DNA of 64,000 nucleotides from an uncultured Collinsella sp. (GCA_958408685.1 CATYLC010000005.1:33948-97947), one strand, 5' to 3'; counted from the first letter of the stretch, positions 27,010-36,771 are shown. Notes: generated from the sequence alone by a model not told the origin. Translations and numbers: made by a program.

Positions 27010-28371
27010 ATGGATACTGTTCTGAGCGTTCTTTCATCGGTCTTTTGGGGCCTGCTGATGCTTTCCGTCCTCGTGTTTTTGCACGAGGGTGGCCACTTTT
27101 TGGCGGCGCGTGCCTGCGGCGTCCGTGTGACCGAGTTCTTTTTGGGCCTGCCGTGCCGCTTTGACATCCATTACACGTCGCGTCGCATTGGAACCAAGTT
27201 TGGCGTGACCCCGCTGCTGCTGGGTGGCTACGCTGCCATCTGCGGTATGGATCCGACCGATGTCTCGTGCGCCGATCGCGTGCTCGCGGCTATCTACCGT
27301 CATGGTCGCGTGACCGTGGCCGACCTTGCTGTCGAGCTCGAGCTTTCCGAGGAGGATGTGCTCGAGGCTTGTGCTCTGTTGCTGGGCTGGGGCTCCATCG
27401 CACCTTGGTATGAGGAAGGGGAGAAGCCCTCGCCGAGCTACTATCCCACCAAGTATCAGACGCTGCCGCGAGACGCGGCAGGCTACACCACCTTTGACGG
27501 CCGCCGGTTCGATCGCGAACATTCAACTGCCGAGGGCGATGTGTGGGAGCTGCCGTGCGGCGAAGCCGAGTTCCTTGCGCAAGAGCGTTCGCATACCTAT
27601 CTGGGCCAGGGTTTTCTCAAGCGCGCCTTTATGCTGCTCGCGGGCATTCTCGTCAATATCCTGACGGGCTTTTTGCTGCTTATGAGCATCTACTCTATTG
27701 CGGGTGTCACCGTGCCGATGGATACCAACGTGATCGGTCAGGTTGACGAGGGGTCTATTGCCGCCAAGGCGGGTATCGAGGGCGGCGACGCGATCCTTTC
27801 GGTTGACGGAGTATCGTGCTCTACCTGGATGGACGTTTACGATGCCATCGGCAAGGCCGCCGGTAAGGACGATATCGCCATCGAGTACGAGCGTGACGGC
27901 AAGCAGCATTCGACCGCGGTTGCGCTCAAAGAGGACGAGCGCCTAGGTGTGTATGCCTCTACGCAGGTGGTCCGTTTAGACCCCATCACGTCGGCTCGCC
28001 TGTCGTTCTCCTATGTCGTGCAGACAGCGGAGGGCGTGATGCGCCTGCTCCAGCCGCAGCATACGATGGAGATTCTCGATCAGTCTTCTTCGATCGTGGG
28101 TATTAGCGTTATGTCCTCACAGGCTGCTGCTGCCGGCCCTGCTACGTTCCTTTCGTTTGCCGCCCTCATTTCGTTCTCGCTTGGCTTTATGAACCTGCTG
28201 CCCATCCCACCACTCGATGGCGGTAAGCTGGTCATCGAGATCATTCAAAAGATTGCGGGCCGCGAGCTTCCGCTCAAGGTCCAGACGATTGTGAGCTATG
28301 TGGGCATCGCGCTCTTTGCGCTGCTGTTTGTCTATATGCTTCGTTCCGACATCCTTCGATTTATTCTGTAG
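27010..28371 (+). CDS. rseP: Site-2 intramembrane metalloprotease (RseP/Rip1 type) with winged-helix-like insertion
   Basis: Membrane zinc protease of the site-2 family. HEGGH lies in the first membrane segment (residues 25-29), and the C-terminal NLLPIPPLDGGKLV supplies the second metal-binding motif. A PDZ domain sits between (IGQVDEGSIAAKAGIEGGDAI). The odd part is residues about 75-200, between GGYAAICGMDP and the second membrane segment (FMLLAGILVNILTGFLL). This stretch is usually much shorter. Here it contains RVTVADLAVELELSEEDVL, which reads like a winged helix-turn-helix. The start is not certain: ATG 27010 fits the protein but the nearest AAGGA is 15 nt away, while TTG 26995 sits immediately after it. 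Confidence 0.92.
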   Translation: MDTVLSVLSSVFWGLLMLSVLVFLHEGGHFLAARACGVRVTEFFLGLPCRFDIHYTSRRIGTKFGVTPLLLGGYAAICGMDPTDVSCADRVLAAIYRHGRVTVADLAVELELSEEDVLEACALLLGWGSIAPWYEEGEKPSPSYYPTKYQTLPRDAAGYTTFDGRRFDREHSTAEGDVWELPCGEAEFLAQERSHTYLGQGFLKRAFMLLAGILVNILTGFLLLMSIYSIAGVTVPMDTNVIGQVDEGSIAAKAGIEGGDAILSVDGVSCSTWMDVYDAIGKAAGKDDIAIEYERDGKQHSTAVALKEDERLGVYASTQVVRLDPITSARLSFSYVVQTAEGVMRLLQPQHTMEILDQSSSIVGISVMSSQAAAAGPATFLSFAALISFSLGFMNLLPIPPLDGGKLVIEIIQKIAGRELPLKVQTIVSYVGIALFALLFVYMLRSDILRFIL

Positions 28372-28384
28372 GGGAGTGTTTGGA

Positions 28385-29467
28385 TTGTCTTTATCCCATC
28401 CTTTGCCTCGCGAGTTGACGCGCCCCGTGCATGTGGGCGGTGTGCAGATCGGTGGCGGCGCGCCGGTGGTGGTCCAATCCATGACCTGCACCGATACCGC
28501 TGATGCCCAGGCAACGCTTGCGCAAGTGTGCGCGTTGGCGCAGGCTGGCTGCGATATCGTGCGTGTGAGCGTGCCCACTGAGGCCGCGCTTGAGGGTTTC
28601 CGCACCATCTGTGCCGAGTCTCCGGTGCCAATCGTTGCCGATATCCACTTTAACCACAAGCTGGCCATCGGCGCCGTCGAGGCTGGTGCCGCCAAGCTTC
28701 GCATCAATCCCGGCAATATCGGCGATTGGGCTAAGGTCGATGCCGTCATCGATGCCGCGGGCGCCGCGGGCTGTGCGATTCGTATCGGCGTCAATGCCGG
28801 TTCGCTCGAGCAGGATATCGCCGAGCGCGACGACCTCATGCAGCCCGAAAAGCTCGTGATGTCGAGCGAGCGCTTCGTCAAGCACTTTGAGGACCGCGGT
28901 TTTACGAACATTGTGCTTTCGGCCAAGGCCCATAGCGTGCAAACGACGCTTGATACCTATCGAGCCCTGTCGCGTGAGATTCCCCACGTTCCGCTTCACC
29001 TGGGCGTGACGGAGGCGGGGACCAAGCTCCAGGGCACCATCAAGAGCTCTGTAGGCTTGGGTATCTTGCTTTCCGAAGGCATTGGCGACACCATGCGTGT
29101 GTCGCTCACAGCCGATCCGGTTGAGGAGCCGCCGGTTGCCTGGGGTATTCTGCAGTCGTTGGGCCTGCGTCGCCGTGGCCCCGAGATTGTCTCGTGCCCC
29201 ACATGCGCCCGCTGCCAGGTTAACCTTATTCCCATTGCCGAGGAGGTTACCGAGCGGCTTAAGAACTACTCCGCGCCGCTTTCGATCGCTGTGATGGGAT
29301 GTGCCGTTAATGGCCCCGGCGAGGCTTCTGATGCCGATCTGGGCGTTGCTTGCGGACGTGGTCAGGCCTTGCTCTTTTCGCATGGCCAGATCATTGGTAA
29401 AGTAGCTGAGGACCAAATTGTCGACGCGCTTATGGCAGAGGTCGACAAGCTTATTGAGGAGAAATAA
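28385..29467 (+). CDS. ispG: 4-hydroxy-3-methylbut-2-en-1-yl diphosphate synthase (flavodoxin/ferredoxin)
   Basis: Iron-sulfur enzyme of the MEP pathway that makes HMBPP. The 360-residue protein starts LTRPVHVGGVQIGGG, followed by PVVVQSMTCTDT, ADIHFNHKLA and KLRINPGNIG. The cluster cysteines are in SCPTCARC and VMGCAVNGPGEA. The start is TTG 28385, with GGGGAG 9 nt upstream; GTG 28376 is too close to that site. proS starts at the base after the stop. Confidence 0.97.
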   Translation: MSLSHPLPRELTRPVHVGGVQIGGGAPVVVQSMTCTDTADAQATLAQVCALAQAGCDIVRVSVPTEAALEGFRTICAESPVPIVADIHFNHKLAIGAVEAGAAKLRINPGNIGDWAKVDAVIDAAGAAGCAIRIGVNAGSLEQDIAERDDLMQPEKLVMSSERFVKHFEDRGFTNIVLSAKAHSVQTTLDTYRALSREIPHVPLHLGVTEAGTKLQGTIKSSVGLGILLSEGIGDTMRVSLTADPVEEPPVAWGILQSLGLRRRGPEIVSCPTCARCQVNLIPIAEEVTERLKNYSAPLSIAVMGCAVNGPGEASDADLGVACGRGQALLFSHGQIIGKVAEDQIVDALMAEVDKLIEEK

Positions 29468-31189
<1,722 letters not shown>

Positions 31190-31222
31190 TCGACATTTCT
31201 GGTAGTAGATGTAATTGCAGGC

Positions 31223-31267
31223 CTGCTCCGCATCTCTCTTAGGATGAGATGCGGAGCAGTCTTTTTT
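31223..31267 (+). terminator. Rho-independent terminator after proS
   Basis: CTGCTCCGCATCTC (31223-31236) pairs perfectly with GAGATGCGGAGCAG (31246-31259), followed by TCTTTTTT. Confidence 0.93.
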
Positions 31268-31296
31268 GTTGCGTGAATAAGTTCGACGGGTAAAGG

Positions 31297-31335
31297 AAAA
31301 CCCCACAGCCCAAATGAGCTGCAGGGTTTTCTTTT
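31297..31335. terminator. Bidirectional terminator between proS and the kinase gene
   Basis: AAAACCC and CAGC pair with GCTG and GGGTTTT around a 2x2 mismatch, with loop CCAAATGA. A-rich and T-rich flanks make it functional in both directions, fitting the convergent genes. Confidence 0.75.
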
Positions 31336-31367
31336 GTGCCTCCGATGCGAAATAAATCGCTCAGATA

Positions 31368-32132
31368 CTACTGATAATCGACGACGTCGATCCAGTTCTT
31401 AAGGAACTCATCGTTCACGTTGCGCTTACGAGCGAGCTCGGAAGCGGCGACGATGCTCGTCCACTGACGCACGACCTGCATGGGCATGTCGGCGCGGTCG
31501 CAGTAGAGCTCCAGGTAGGCCTCAGCCTGGTCCTTGCTGCTGAGGGCAAAGAGCAGGTAGGTGGTGGCAACGTCGGCAGCAGGGGAGCCCTGGGTGGCAT
31601 GTGCCCAGTCGCAGACGTACAGCTGGCCGTCGTCGCCGACGATGACGTTGGAGGGGTTGAAGTCGCCGTGGCAGACCTTGAACTCCTTGGTCATGCCGTC
31701 CAGACGCTCCTGAAGGTTGTAGCGCGTGGTGGCATTGAGCTGATCGAGGCTGTCGATCATGCGGGCGAACTTATCGCGCTGACGGTTGAGCAGTGGGGAG
31801 GTGTAGCCGTGGATCTCAATCTGGAGGTCGACGAACATCTCGAGGTACTCACCAAAGCGCTGGGGCTCGGCAGTCATCTTCTCGGCAAGGGTGGTGCCCG
31901 GAACCTTCTCGGTCACGAGAGCCCAGCCGTTGGCGTTCTCGAGCTGAGAAACCTCGAGAGCCTTGGGGCTGCGGATGCCGCACTCATTGATGCGGGCAAG
32001 ATTCAAAGCCTCGTTGAACACGTCGGAGACGGGCTTGGTCTCGTTAAAGACCTTGACGATCTTGTCGCCCAGGTCGTAAACGACCTTGTTGCCGCGACGG
32101 ACGAGCTCGGTCTTGGAATCGGGGAGCAGCAT
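31368..32132 (-). CDS. Aminoglycoside phosphotransferase-fold kinase, function unknown
   Basis: 254-residue protein with the APH/choline-kinase fold. The N-lobe has KVVYDLGDKIVKVFNE with a probable ATP-binding Lys. The catalytic loop is CHGDFNPSNVIV (Brenner-type HGDxxxxN) near residue 155, and the metal-binding Asp is in YVCDWAHAT. No signal or membrane segment is visible. It lies 87 nt downstream of adhE on the same strand, with a GC hairpin between. The start is ATG 32132 behind AAAGGA. The substrate cannot be told: small-molecule, sugar or choline kinases and true resistance enzymes share these motifs. Confidence 0.8.
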   Translation of the reverse strand: MLLPDSKTELVRRGNKVVYDLGDKIVKVFNETKPVSDVFNEALNLARINECGIRSPKALEVSQLENANGWALVTEKVPGTTLAEKMTAEPQRFGEYLEMFVDLQIEIHGYTSPLLNRQRDKFARMIDSLDQLNATTRYNLQERLDGMTKEFKVCHGDFNPSNVIVGDDGQLYVCDWAHATQGSPAADVATTYLLFALSSKDQAEAYLELYCDRADMPMQVVRQWTSIVAASELARKRNVNDEFLKNWIDVVDYQ

Positions 32133-32165
32133 GATTGCATCCTTTCAACGATGCGATAGAAGCAA

Positions 32166-32201
32166 CGGCGGGGGCGTGCGTACACCCGTGCACCCCCGCC
32201 G
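32166..32201 (-). terminator. GC-rich hairpin between adhE and the kinase gene
   Basis: CGGCGGGGG pairs with CCCCCGCCG, with extra partial pairing inside. On the minus strand it is followed by TTGCTTC, so it may attenuate or partly terminate adhE transcripts. Confidence 0.45.
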
Positions 32202-32219
32202 CAAATAACCGTGCTAAAA

Positions 32220-34868
32220 CTAGCAGACGGCGTAGTCCTGGGGCTCGCGGCCGTAGTAGGCGTCCAGGTAGAGCTCCTTGATCTCGCTCATGAGCGGGTA
32301 GCGCGGGTTAGCGCCGGTGCACTGGTCGTTGAATGCCTGCTCGGTCATCTCGTCGAGGGTGTCGAGGAAGTACTGCTCGTCAACACCGTAGTCGGCGATG
32401 GTCTTCTTGACGCCGATGAAGTCCTTGAGCTCCTCGAGCTTCGTGATGAAGTTCTCGAAGACCTCCTTGTCGTCCTTACCCTCGATGCCGCAGTACTTGG
32501 CCATTTCGGCGTAGTTGTGCAGCGCGTTGGGGTAAGGATACTGGGAGAAGGTACCCATCTTGACGGGAGCCTCGGCGGCGTTGTAGCGCATAACGCGGGT
32601 CAGGATGACGGCGTTTGCGAGGCCGTGGGGCAGGTGATGGAAAGCGCCGAGCTTGTGGGCCATGGAGTGGTTGAGGCCCAGGAAGGCGTTGGCGAAGGCC
32701 ATGCCGGCCATGCAGGAGGCGTTGTGCATCTCCTCACGGGCATGCGGGTCCTTGGCGCCGTTCGTGAAGCTGGAGGGCAGGTTCTCGAAGACGAGCTTAG
32801 CAGCGCGCTCGGAGAGGCCCTTGGTGTAGTCGGAAGCCATGATGGAGACGTAGGACTCGATGGCGTGGGTCATGACGTCGATGCCGGAGGCAGCGGTCAG
32901 GCCGCGCGGGGCGGTCATGCAGTTGTCGGCGTCGACGATAGCCATGTTGGGGAGCAGCGCGTAGTCGGCGAGCGGCCACTTGATGCCGGTCTCCTTGTCG
33001 GTGATGATGGCGAACGGCGTGCACTCGGAGCCGGTACCCGAAGAGGTCGGGACGGCGACGAAGTAGGCCTTCTTGCCCATCTCGGGGAAGGTGAAGATAC
33101 GCTTGCGGATGTCCATGAAGTCCATGGCCATGTCCTCAAACTTGCACTCGGGGTGCTCGTACATCATCCACATGATCTTGCCGGCGTCCATAGCGGAGCC
33201 ACCGCCGACGGCGATGATGACGTCCGGCTCAAAGAGAGCCATCTGCTTGGCGCCGCGACGTGCGCACTGCAGCGACGGATCGGGCTCGACGTCGTAGAAG
33301 CAGTCGTGGGCGATGCCCATCTCGTCGAGCTTGGCCTCGATGGCGCGGGTGTTGCCATTCTTGAAGAGGAACTGGTCGGTGACGATGAAGGCGCGCTTCT
33401 TGCCCATGACGGTACCGAGCTCGTCGAGGGCGACGGGCGTGGAACCCTTCTTGAAGTAGACCTTCTCGGGAGCGCGGAACCACAGCATGTTCTCACGGCG
33501 CTCGGCTACAGTCTTAACGTTGATCAAGTGCTTCACCCCAACGTTCTCGGAGACGGAGTTGCCGCCCCAGGAGCCGCAGCCCAGGGTCAGAGACGGCTTC
33601 ATGCCAAAGTTGTACAGGTCACCGATGCCGCCGTGCGAAGACGGGGTGTTGATGACGATACGGCAGGCCTTCATGACGTGCTCGAACAGGCTGATCTTCT
33701 CGGCCTGGGCGGGGTGCACGTACAGAGAGGCGGTGTGGCCCGGGCCACCGGCGAGCACCAGGTGCTCGGCCTTGTCGACGGCCTCCTGGAAGTCCTTGGC
33801 GTGGTACATGGCCAGGACCGGGGAGAGCTTCTCGTGGGAGAACTCCTCCTTGGCGGGGTCGGTGGAGGTGACCTCGGCGATCAGGATCTTGGTCTTGGCG
33901 GGAACCTCGATGCCGGCGAGCTCGGCGATCTTGGCGGCAGCCATGCCGGGGATGCGGTGGTCGAGAGCGCCGTTCTTGAACATGGCGGCACGCAGGGCCT
34001 CCATCTCGGCACCCTGCTTGACGAAGTAGCAGCCGCGCTTCTGGAACTCGGCCTTGACCTGGTCATAGATGGTGTCGATGACGGTCACGGACTGCTCGGA
34101 AGCGCAGATCATGCCGTTGTCGAAGGTCTTGGAGTGGATGATGGAGTTGACGGCGAGCAGCACGTCGGCGGTGTCGTCGATGACGACCGGGGTGTTACCG
34201 GCGCCAACGCCCAGGGCAGGCTTGCCCGAGGAGTAAGCGGCCTTGACCATGCCCGGGCCACCGGTGGCGAGGATGATGTCGACGTCGCGCATGACCATGT
34301 TGGTCAGCTCGATGGAGGGGACATCGACCCAGCCGATGATGCCCTCGGGGGCGCCGGCCTTGACGGCGGCGTCAAGCACGAGCTTGGCGGCGGCGATGGT
34401 GCACTTGGCGGCAGCCGGGTGCGGAGAGATGATGATGGCGTTGCGGGTCTTCAGGCTGATCAGCGTCTTGAAGATCGCGGTGGAGGTGGGGTTGGTCGTC
34501 GGGATGACGGCGCCCACGATGCCGATGGGCTCGGCGATCTTGGTGATGCCGTAAGCCTCGTCGCGCTCCAGGACACCACAGGTCTTGGTGTTCTTGTAAG
34601 CGTTGTAGATGTACTCTGCGGCGTAGTGGTTCTTGATGACCTTGTCCTCAAGAACGCCGCGGCCGGTCTCCTCGATGGCCATCTTCGCCAACGGGATACG
34701 AGCCTTGTTGGCGGCCATGGCGGCCTCATAGAAGATCTTGTCGACCTGCTCCTGCGTGTACGTAGCAAAAAGCGCCTGGGCCTCTCGCATCTGAGCGAGC
34801 TTAGCCTCAAGCGCCTCTACGTTGTCCACAATTGCGGGAGTAGTGTTTTCCGGTGACTTTTTCACCAT
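32220..34868 (-). CDS. adhE: Bifunctional acetaldehyde-CoA/alcohol dehydrogenase
   Basis: Converts acetyl-CoA to ethanol with two NADH, regenerating NAD during fermentation; AdhE forms spirosomes. The 882-residue protein has an N-terminal aldehyde dehydrogenase domain with catalytic Cys in NGMICASEQSV, then an iron-type alcohol dehydrogenase domain from about residue 460 with GGGSAMDAGKIM. Iron ligands are in the DVMTHAIESY, NHSMAHKLGAFHHLPHG region. The start is ATG 34868 with AAGGAGA 5 nt upstream. A perfect palindrome lies about 92-122 nt upstream of the start. An 881-codon open frame on the other strand is a codon-bias shadow. Confidence 0.98.
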   Translation of the reverse strand: MVKKSPENTTPAIVDNVEALEAKLAQMREAQALFATYTQEQVDKIFYEAAMAANKARIPLAKMAIEETGRGVLEDKVIKNHYAAEYIYNAYKNTKTCGVLERDEAYGITKIAEPIGIVGAVIPTTNPTSTAIFKTLISLKTRNAIIISPHPAAAKCTIAAAKLVLDAAVKAGAPEGIIGWVDVPSIELTNMVMRDVDIILATGGPGMVKAAYSSGKPALGVGAGNTPVVIDDTADVLLAVNSIIHSKTFDNGMICASEQSVTVIDTIYDQVKAEFQKRGCYFVKQGAEMEALRAAMFKNGALDHRIPGMAAAKIAELAGIEVPAKTKILIAEVTSTDPAKEEFSHEKLSPVLAMYHAKDFQEAVDKAEHLVLAGGPGHTASLYVHPAQAEKISLFEHVMKACRIVINTPSSHGGIGDLYNFGMKPSLTLGCGSWGGNSVSENVGVKHLINVKTVAERRENMLWFRAPEKVYFKKGSTPVALDELGTVMGKKRAFIVTDQFLFKNGNTRAIEAKLDEMGIAHDCFYDVEPDPSLQCARRGAKQMALFEPDVIIAVGGGSAMDAGKIMWMMYEHPECKFEDMAMDFMDIRKRIFTFPEMGKKAYFVAVPTSSGTGSECTPFAIITDKETGIKWPLADYALLPNMAIVDADNCMTAPRGLTAASGIDVMTHAIESYVSIMASDYTKGLSERAAKLVFENLPSSFTNGAKDPHAREEMHNASCMAGMAFANAFLGLNHSMAHKLGAFHHLPHGLANAVILTRVMRYNAAEAPVKMGTFSQYPYPNALHNYAEMAKYCGIEGKDDKEVFENFITKLEELKDFIGVKKTIADYGVDEQYFLDTLDEMTEQAFNDQCTGANPRYPLMSEIKELYLDAYYGREPQDYAVC

Positions 34869-34908
34869 TTGTGTCTCCTTGCGATCGGAGATTTACCCTA
34901 CGCCTTGC

Positions 34909-34917
34909 ATGATAGCA
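34909..34917 (-). promoter_or_regulatory. Candidate adhE extended -10
   Basis: On the minus strand TGCTATCAT lies about 40 nt upstream of the adhE start. The -35 region is poor, suggesting an activator or an extended -10 promoter. Confidence 0.5.
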
Positions 34918-34960
34918 AGAAATTATTCGGCGAACGGTCAGATTCCTGTAAAAGGCACAC

Positions 34961-34990
34961 TAAAACGCTTCAATATACTGAAGCGTTTTA
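34961..34990. promoter_or_regulatory. Perfect palindrome upstream of adhE, candidate operator
   Basis: TAAAACGCTTCA and TGAAGCGTTTTA are 12-bp perfect arms around ATATAC. The centre lies about 60 nt upstream of the adhE -10. It does not match the Rex consensus (TTGTGA-N6-TCACAA). Confidence 0.5.
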
Positions 34991-35017
34991 ACTAAACTAT
35001 CCTATAGCATCGCCCCG

Positions 35018-36065
35018 CTCATTGGGGACAGGCTTACATGAGTGCTTTCACTCATTTGGGACAGACATCGATTTGTCATTTTGCCGTTCTGGGCCTGTTG
35101 TTGCCACTCATTGGATATAAATAGGTTACAGGCTCAGCATTTTGCGTTTCTTCTCTCCTTTTAGGTGTTGCCTGTACAGCTTTGAAAGGAGAGATTATGC
35201 CCCGATGCGCCCGTGCCGTTTCGATCACCGGCTATTACCACGTCTTTGACCGCGGCAACTCCAAACAGATTATTTTTGAAGATGACTCCGACCGTTATCG
35301 TTTCTTATCGGATATCTCGGACAGGTTTGCGCGCCATGACGTGGCGGTGTTGGCTTGGTGCCTTATGGACAACCACTTCCATTTGATGGTTGATGACCCA
35401 TTTGACAACCTTTCAAAGGCAATGCAGTGCGCGCTGACGGCATATGCTAAGTATTTTAATGGGAAAACGGGGAGAACGGGACATCTGTTTGACAATCGCT
35501 ATTCGCGGGTCGCAGTTGAGTCGGACACGCAGGCAGTGCAGCTGCTCGACTATATTCATCTCAATCCCGTGAAGGGTGCGCTTGACTCGCTCGAGGCGTA
35601 CCGCTGGTCAAGCTATAAGGCATATCAGCTGGGCTATGATCCCTTTGACATTTGTGATGCGGCCCCTATGCTCGATGTTGTCGGAGGCTCCCGTCGCTAT
35701 TGCGAGCATCTCAAGAAAGTTGGCGGGCGCATCTGGTCAGTGGAGGTTCTTCCGCGCCGGCGGATCCCCGATGAGGAGGCTCTTTCCGTTGCGCGCGAAG
35801 TCCTGCCGAGCATAGATCCTGCGCTACTCAAGGCCCTGCCACGCCCCGAGCGCGATGCCTGCCTGCTGAGGCTCAGGCGGGCACATCTCACGGTCAAGCA
35901 AATTGCCCGTATCACCGGTATCGGCGCCACAAGCGTGACCAAGGCTACTGCAGGCTGGAAGGATGCAGCGTGAGATAGGGGCCGGAGCCGATCGGGACGC
36001 CGCATGCGTGCGTCATGTCTGTCCCCAATGCGTGAAAACACTCATGTAAGTCTGTCCCGAATGAG
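35018..36065 (+). mobile_element. RAYT element with 51-bp compound inverted ends
   Basis: A Y1-transposase-like gene is bounded by 35018-35068 and 36015-36065, which are inverted copies matching at 46 of 51 positions. Each end holds two directly repeated units of the type CTCATTNGGGACAGRC (35018-35033 and 35051-35066, 14 of 16 identical), separated by ATGAGTG-CTTT-CACTCAT, a perfect hairpin on the left end. No target-site duplication is visible. It lies between adhE and rpmB, right against the rpmB terminator. Ends and gene are seen directly; current mobility is unknown. Confidence 0.75.
35197..35973 (+). CDS. REP-associated tyrosine transposase (RAYT, Y1_Tnp family)
   Basis: 258-residue HUH single-strand transposase-like protein. 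It has the N-terminal SITGYYHVFDRGNSKQIIF, the HUH motif in MDNHFHLMV, the candidate catalytic Tyr in the LTAYAKYFNGKTGRTGHLF region, and YIHLNPVKG followed by RWSSYKAY, all typical of RAYTs. The C-terminus carries a helix-turn-helix-like segment (LTVKQIARITGIGATSV). The start is ATG 35197, with AAAGGAGAG upstream. It is flanked by inverted REP-like ends. The gene is intact. Confidence 0.9.
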   Translation: MPRCARAVSITGYYHVFDRGNSKQIIFEDDSDRYRFLSDISDRFARHDVAVLAWCLMDNHFHLMVDDPFDNLSKAMQCALTAYAKYFNGKTGRTGHLFDNRYSRVAVESDTQAVQLLDYIHLNPVKGALDSLEAYRWSSYKAYQLGYDPFDICDAAPMLDVVGGSRRYCEHLKKVGGRIWSVEVLPRRRIPDEEALSVAREVLPSIDPALLKALPRPERDACLLRLRRAHLTVKQIARITGIGATSVTKATAGWKDAA

Positions 36066-36068
36066 CGC

Positions 36069-36101
36069 AAAAAGGCGCCCTCCGTAGGGGAGAGCGCCTT
36101 T
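36069..36101 (-). terminator. Rho-independent terminator after rpmB
   Basis: On the minus strand AAAGGCGC...GCGCCTTT forms a stem, extended by CTCC/GGAG, followed by TTTTT. It touches the right end of the RAYT element. Confidence 0.8.
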
Positions 36102-36169
36102 GGTAAGTTCTATGTGAACGCGAGGTCTTTGACCCGGAGAGTCCGAGGTACTTGTTGGTAAGACCTTAT

Positions 36170-36358
36170 TTAGGAGCGCGCAACCTTGCCGGACTTGAGG
36201 CAGGTGGAGCAAACGTTCATCTTGCGACGGTGACCATCGACGACGACGTAGACGCGTTGGATGTTGGGGCGGAACTTACGGTTGGTGACGCGGTGAGAGT
36301 GGCTGATGGAGCGACCGGCAACGGGGTGCTTACCGCAAACTTCGCAAACTTTGGACAT
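36170..36358 (-). CDS. rpmB: 50S ribosomal protein bL28
   Basis: Large-subunit protein bL28, 62 residues, starting MSKVCEVCGKHPVAGRSISH. It is the zinc-binding (C+) form: CEVC near the N-terminus and CSTC near residue 52. The start is ATG 36358 with GGAGGG upstream; an in-frame ATG 16 codons earlier precedes the Shine-Dalgarno and is rejected. It is a single-gene unit with its own extended -10 (36413-36421) and terminator. Confidence 0.97.
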   Translation of the reverse strand: MSKVCEVCGKHPVAGRSISHSHRVTNRKFRPNIQRVYVVVDGHRRKMNVCSTCLKSGKVARS

Positions 36359-36681
36359 AACTGACCCTCCTTGGGCGACAAACGAACATGTCGCGTTAAC
36401 AAACAAGCCTGAACTATAGCACAGAAGCAGCTCCCTGTGCGTAATCTACACAGAGATATTTCTCTTTTGGCGATAGTGCCCACGCCACGGCCCTGGACGT
36501 AGATCCGATTTGCGTGCAGCAGAGGGGATTATGCCAGCTCGTGTGTGCGTTTTCAAGCTCGTCCCACAAATATATATAGGTTTATTGGGCATTGGGCTCC
36601 GTTTACGGAATGCTCTGTATTTATGCTCGCAATTCAGCTTGAGGTTGGCTACACTATCCCTTGACCATTAAAGGGGTACGA
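36359..36681. other. rpmB-pyrR divergent intergenic region, noncoding
   Basis: No coding frame is supported here. It holds the rpmB -10, an AT-rich island near 36567-36590, a weak possible pyr -10 (TACACT near 36650), and then the pyr leader. No RNA gene was recognised. Confidence 0.5.
36413..36421 (-). promoter_or_regulatory. rpmB extended -10
   Basis: On the minus strand TGCTATAGT, an extended -10 identical to that upstream of rpsT. No good -35. Confidence 0.55.
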
Positions 36682-36771
36682 GATACCCACATGGAATTAC
36701 ATAGCTGCCAAAGAGCAGCCCTTCCTGTGGGTGTCTGGTTCCGCTTTGAGCGGTCGGGCATCTATTTTTTT
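36682..36771 (+). promoter_or_regulatory. Candidate PyrR-responsive attenuator leader
   Basis: Hairpin 1: GATACCCACA (36682-36691) pairs with TGTGGGTGTC (36726-36735), with an inner stem GCTGC/GCAGC around CAAAGA. The loop CCAAAGAG differs at one place from the PyrR-binding consensus CCNGNGAG. Hairpin 2: GGTGTCTGG...CCGC-TTTGA-GCGG...TCGGGCATC (36730-36762), followed by seven T, is terminator-like. The two share GGTGTC, so they compete. Confidence 0.55.

Noticed and set aside
32211..34856. An 881-codon open frame on the plus strand, opposite adhE
   Set aside because: It mirrors adhE codon for codon and its translation is low-complexity (Leu, Val, Gly, Asp, His rich) with no domain. GC-rich third positions in the real gene remove stop codons from the opposite strand.
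34961..34990. adhE palindrome as a Rex operator
   Set aside because: The half-sites TAAAACGCTTCA share little with TTGTGA; only the general position fits.
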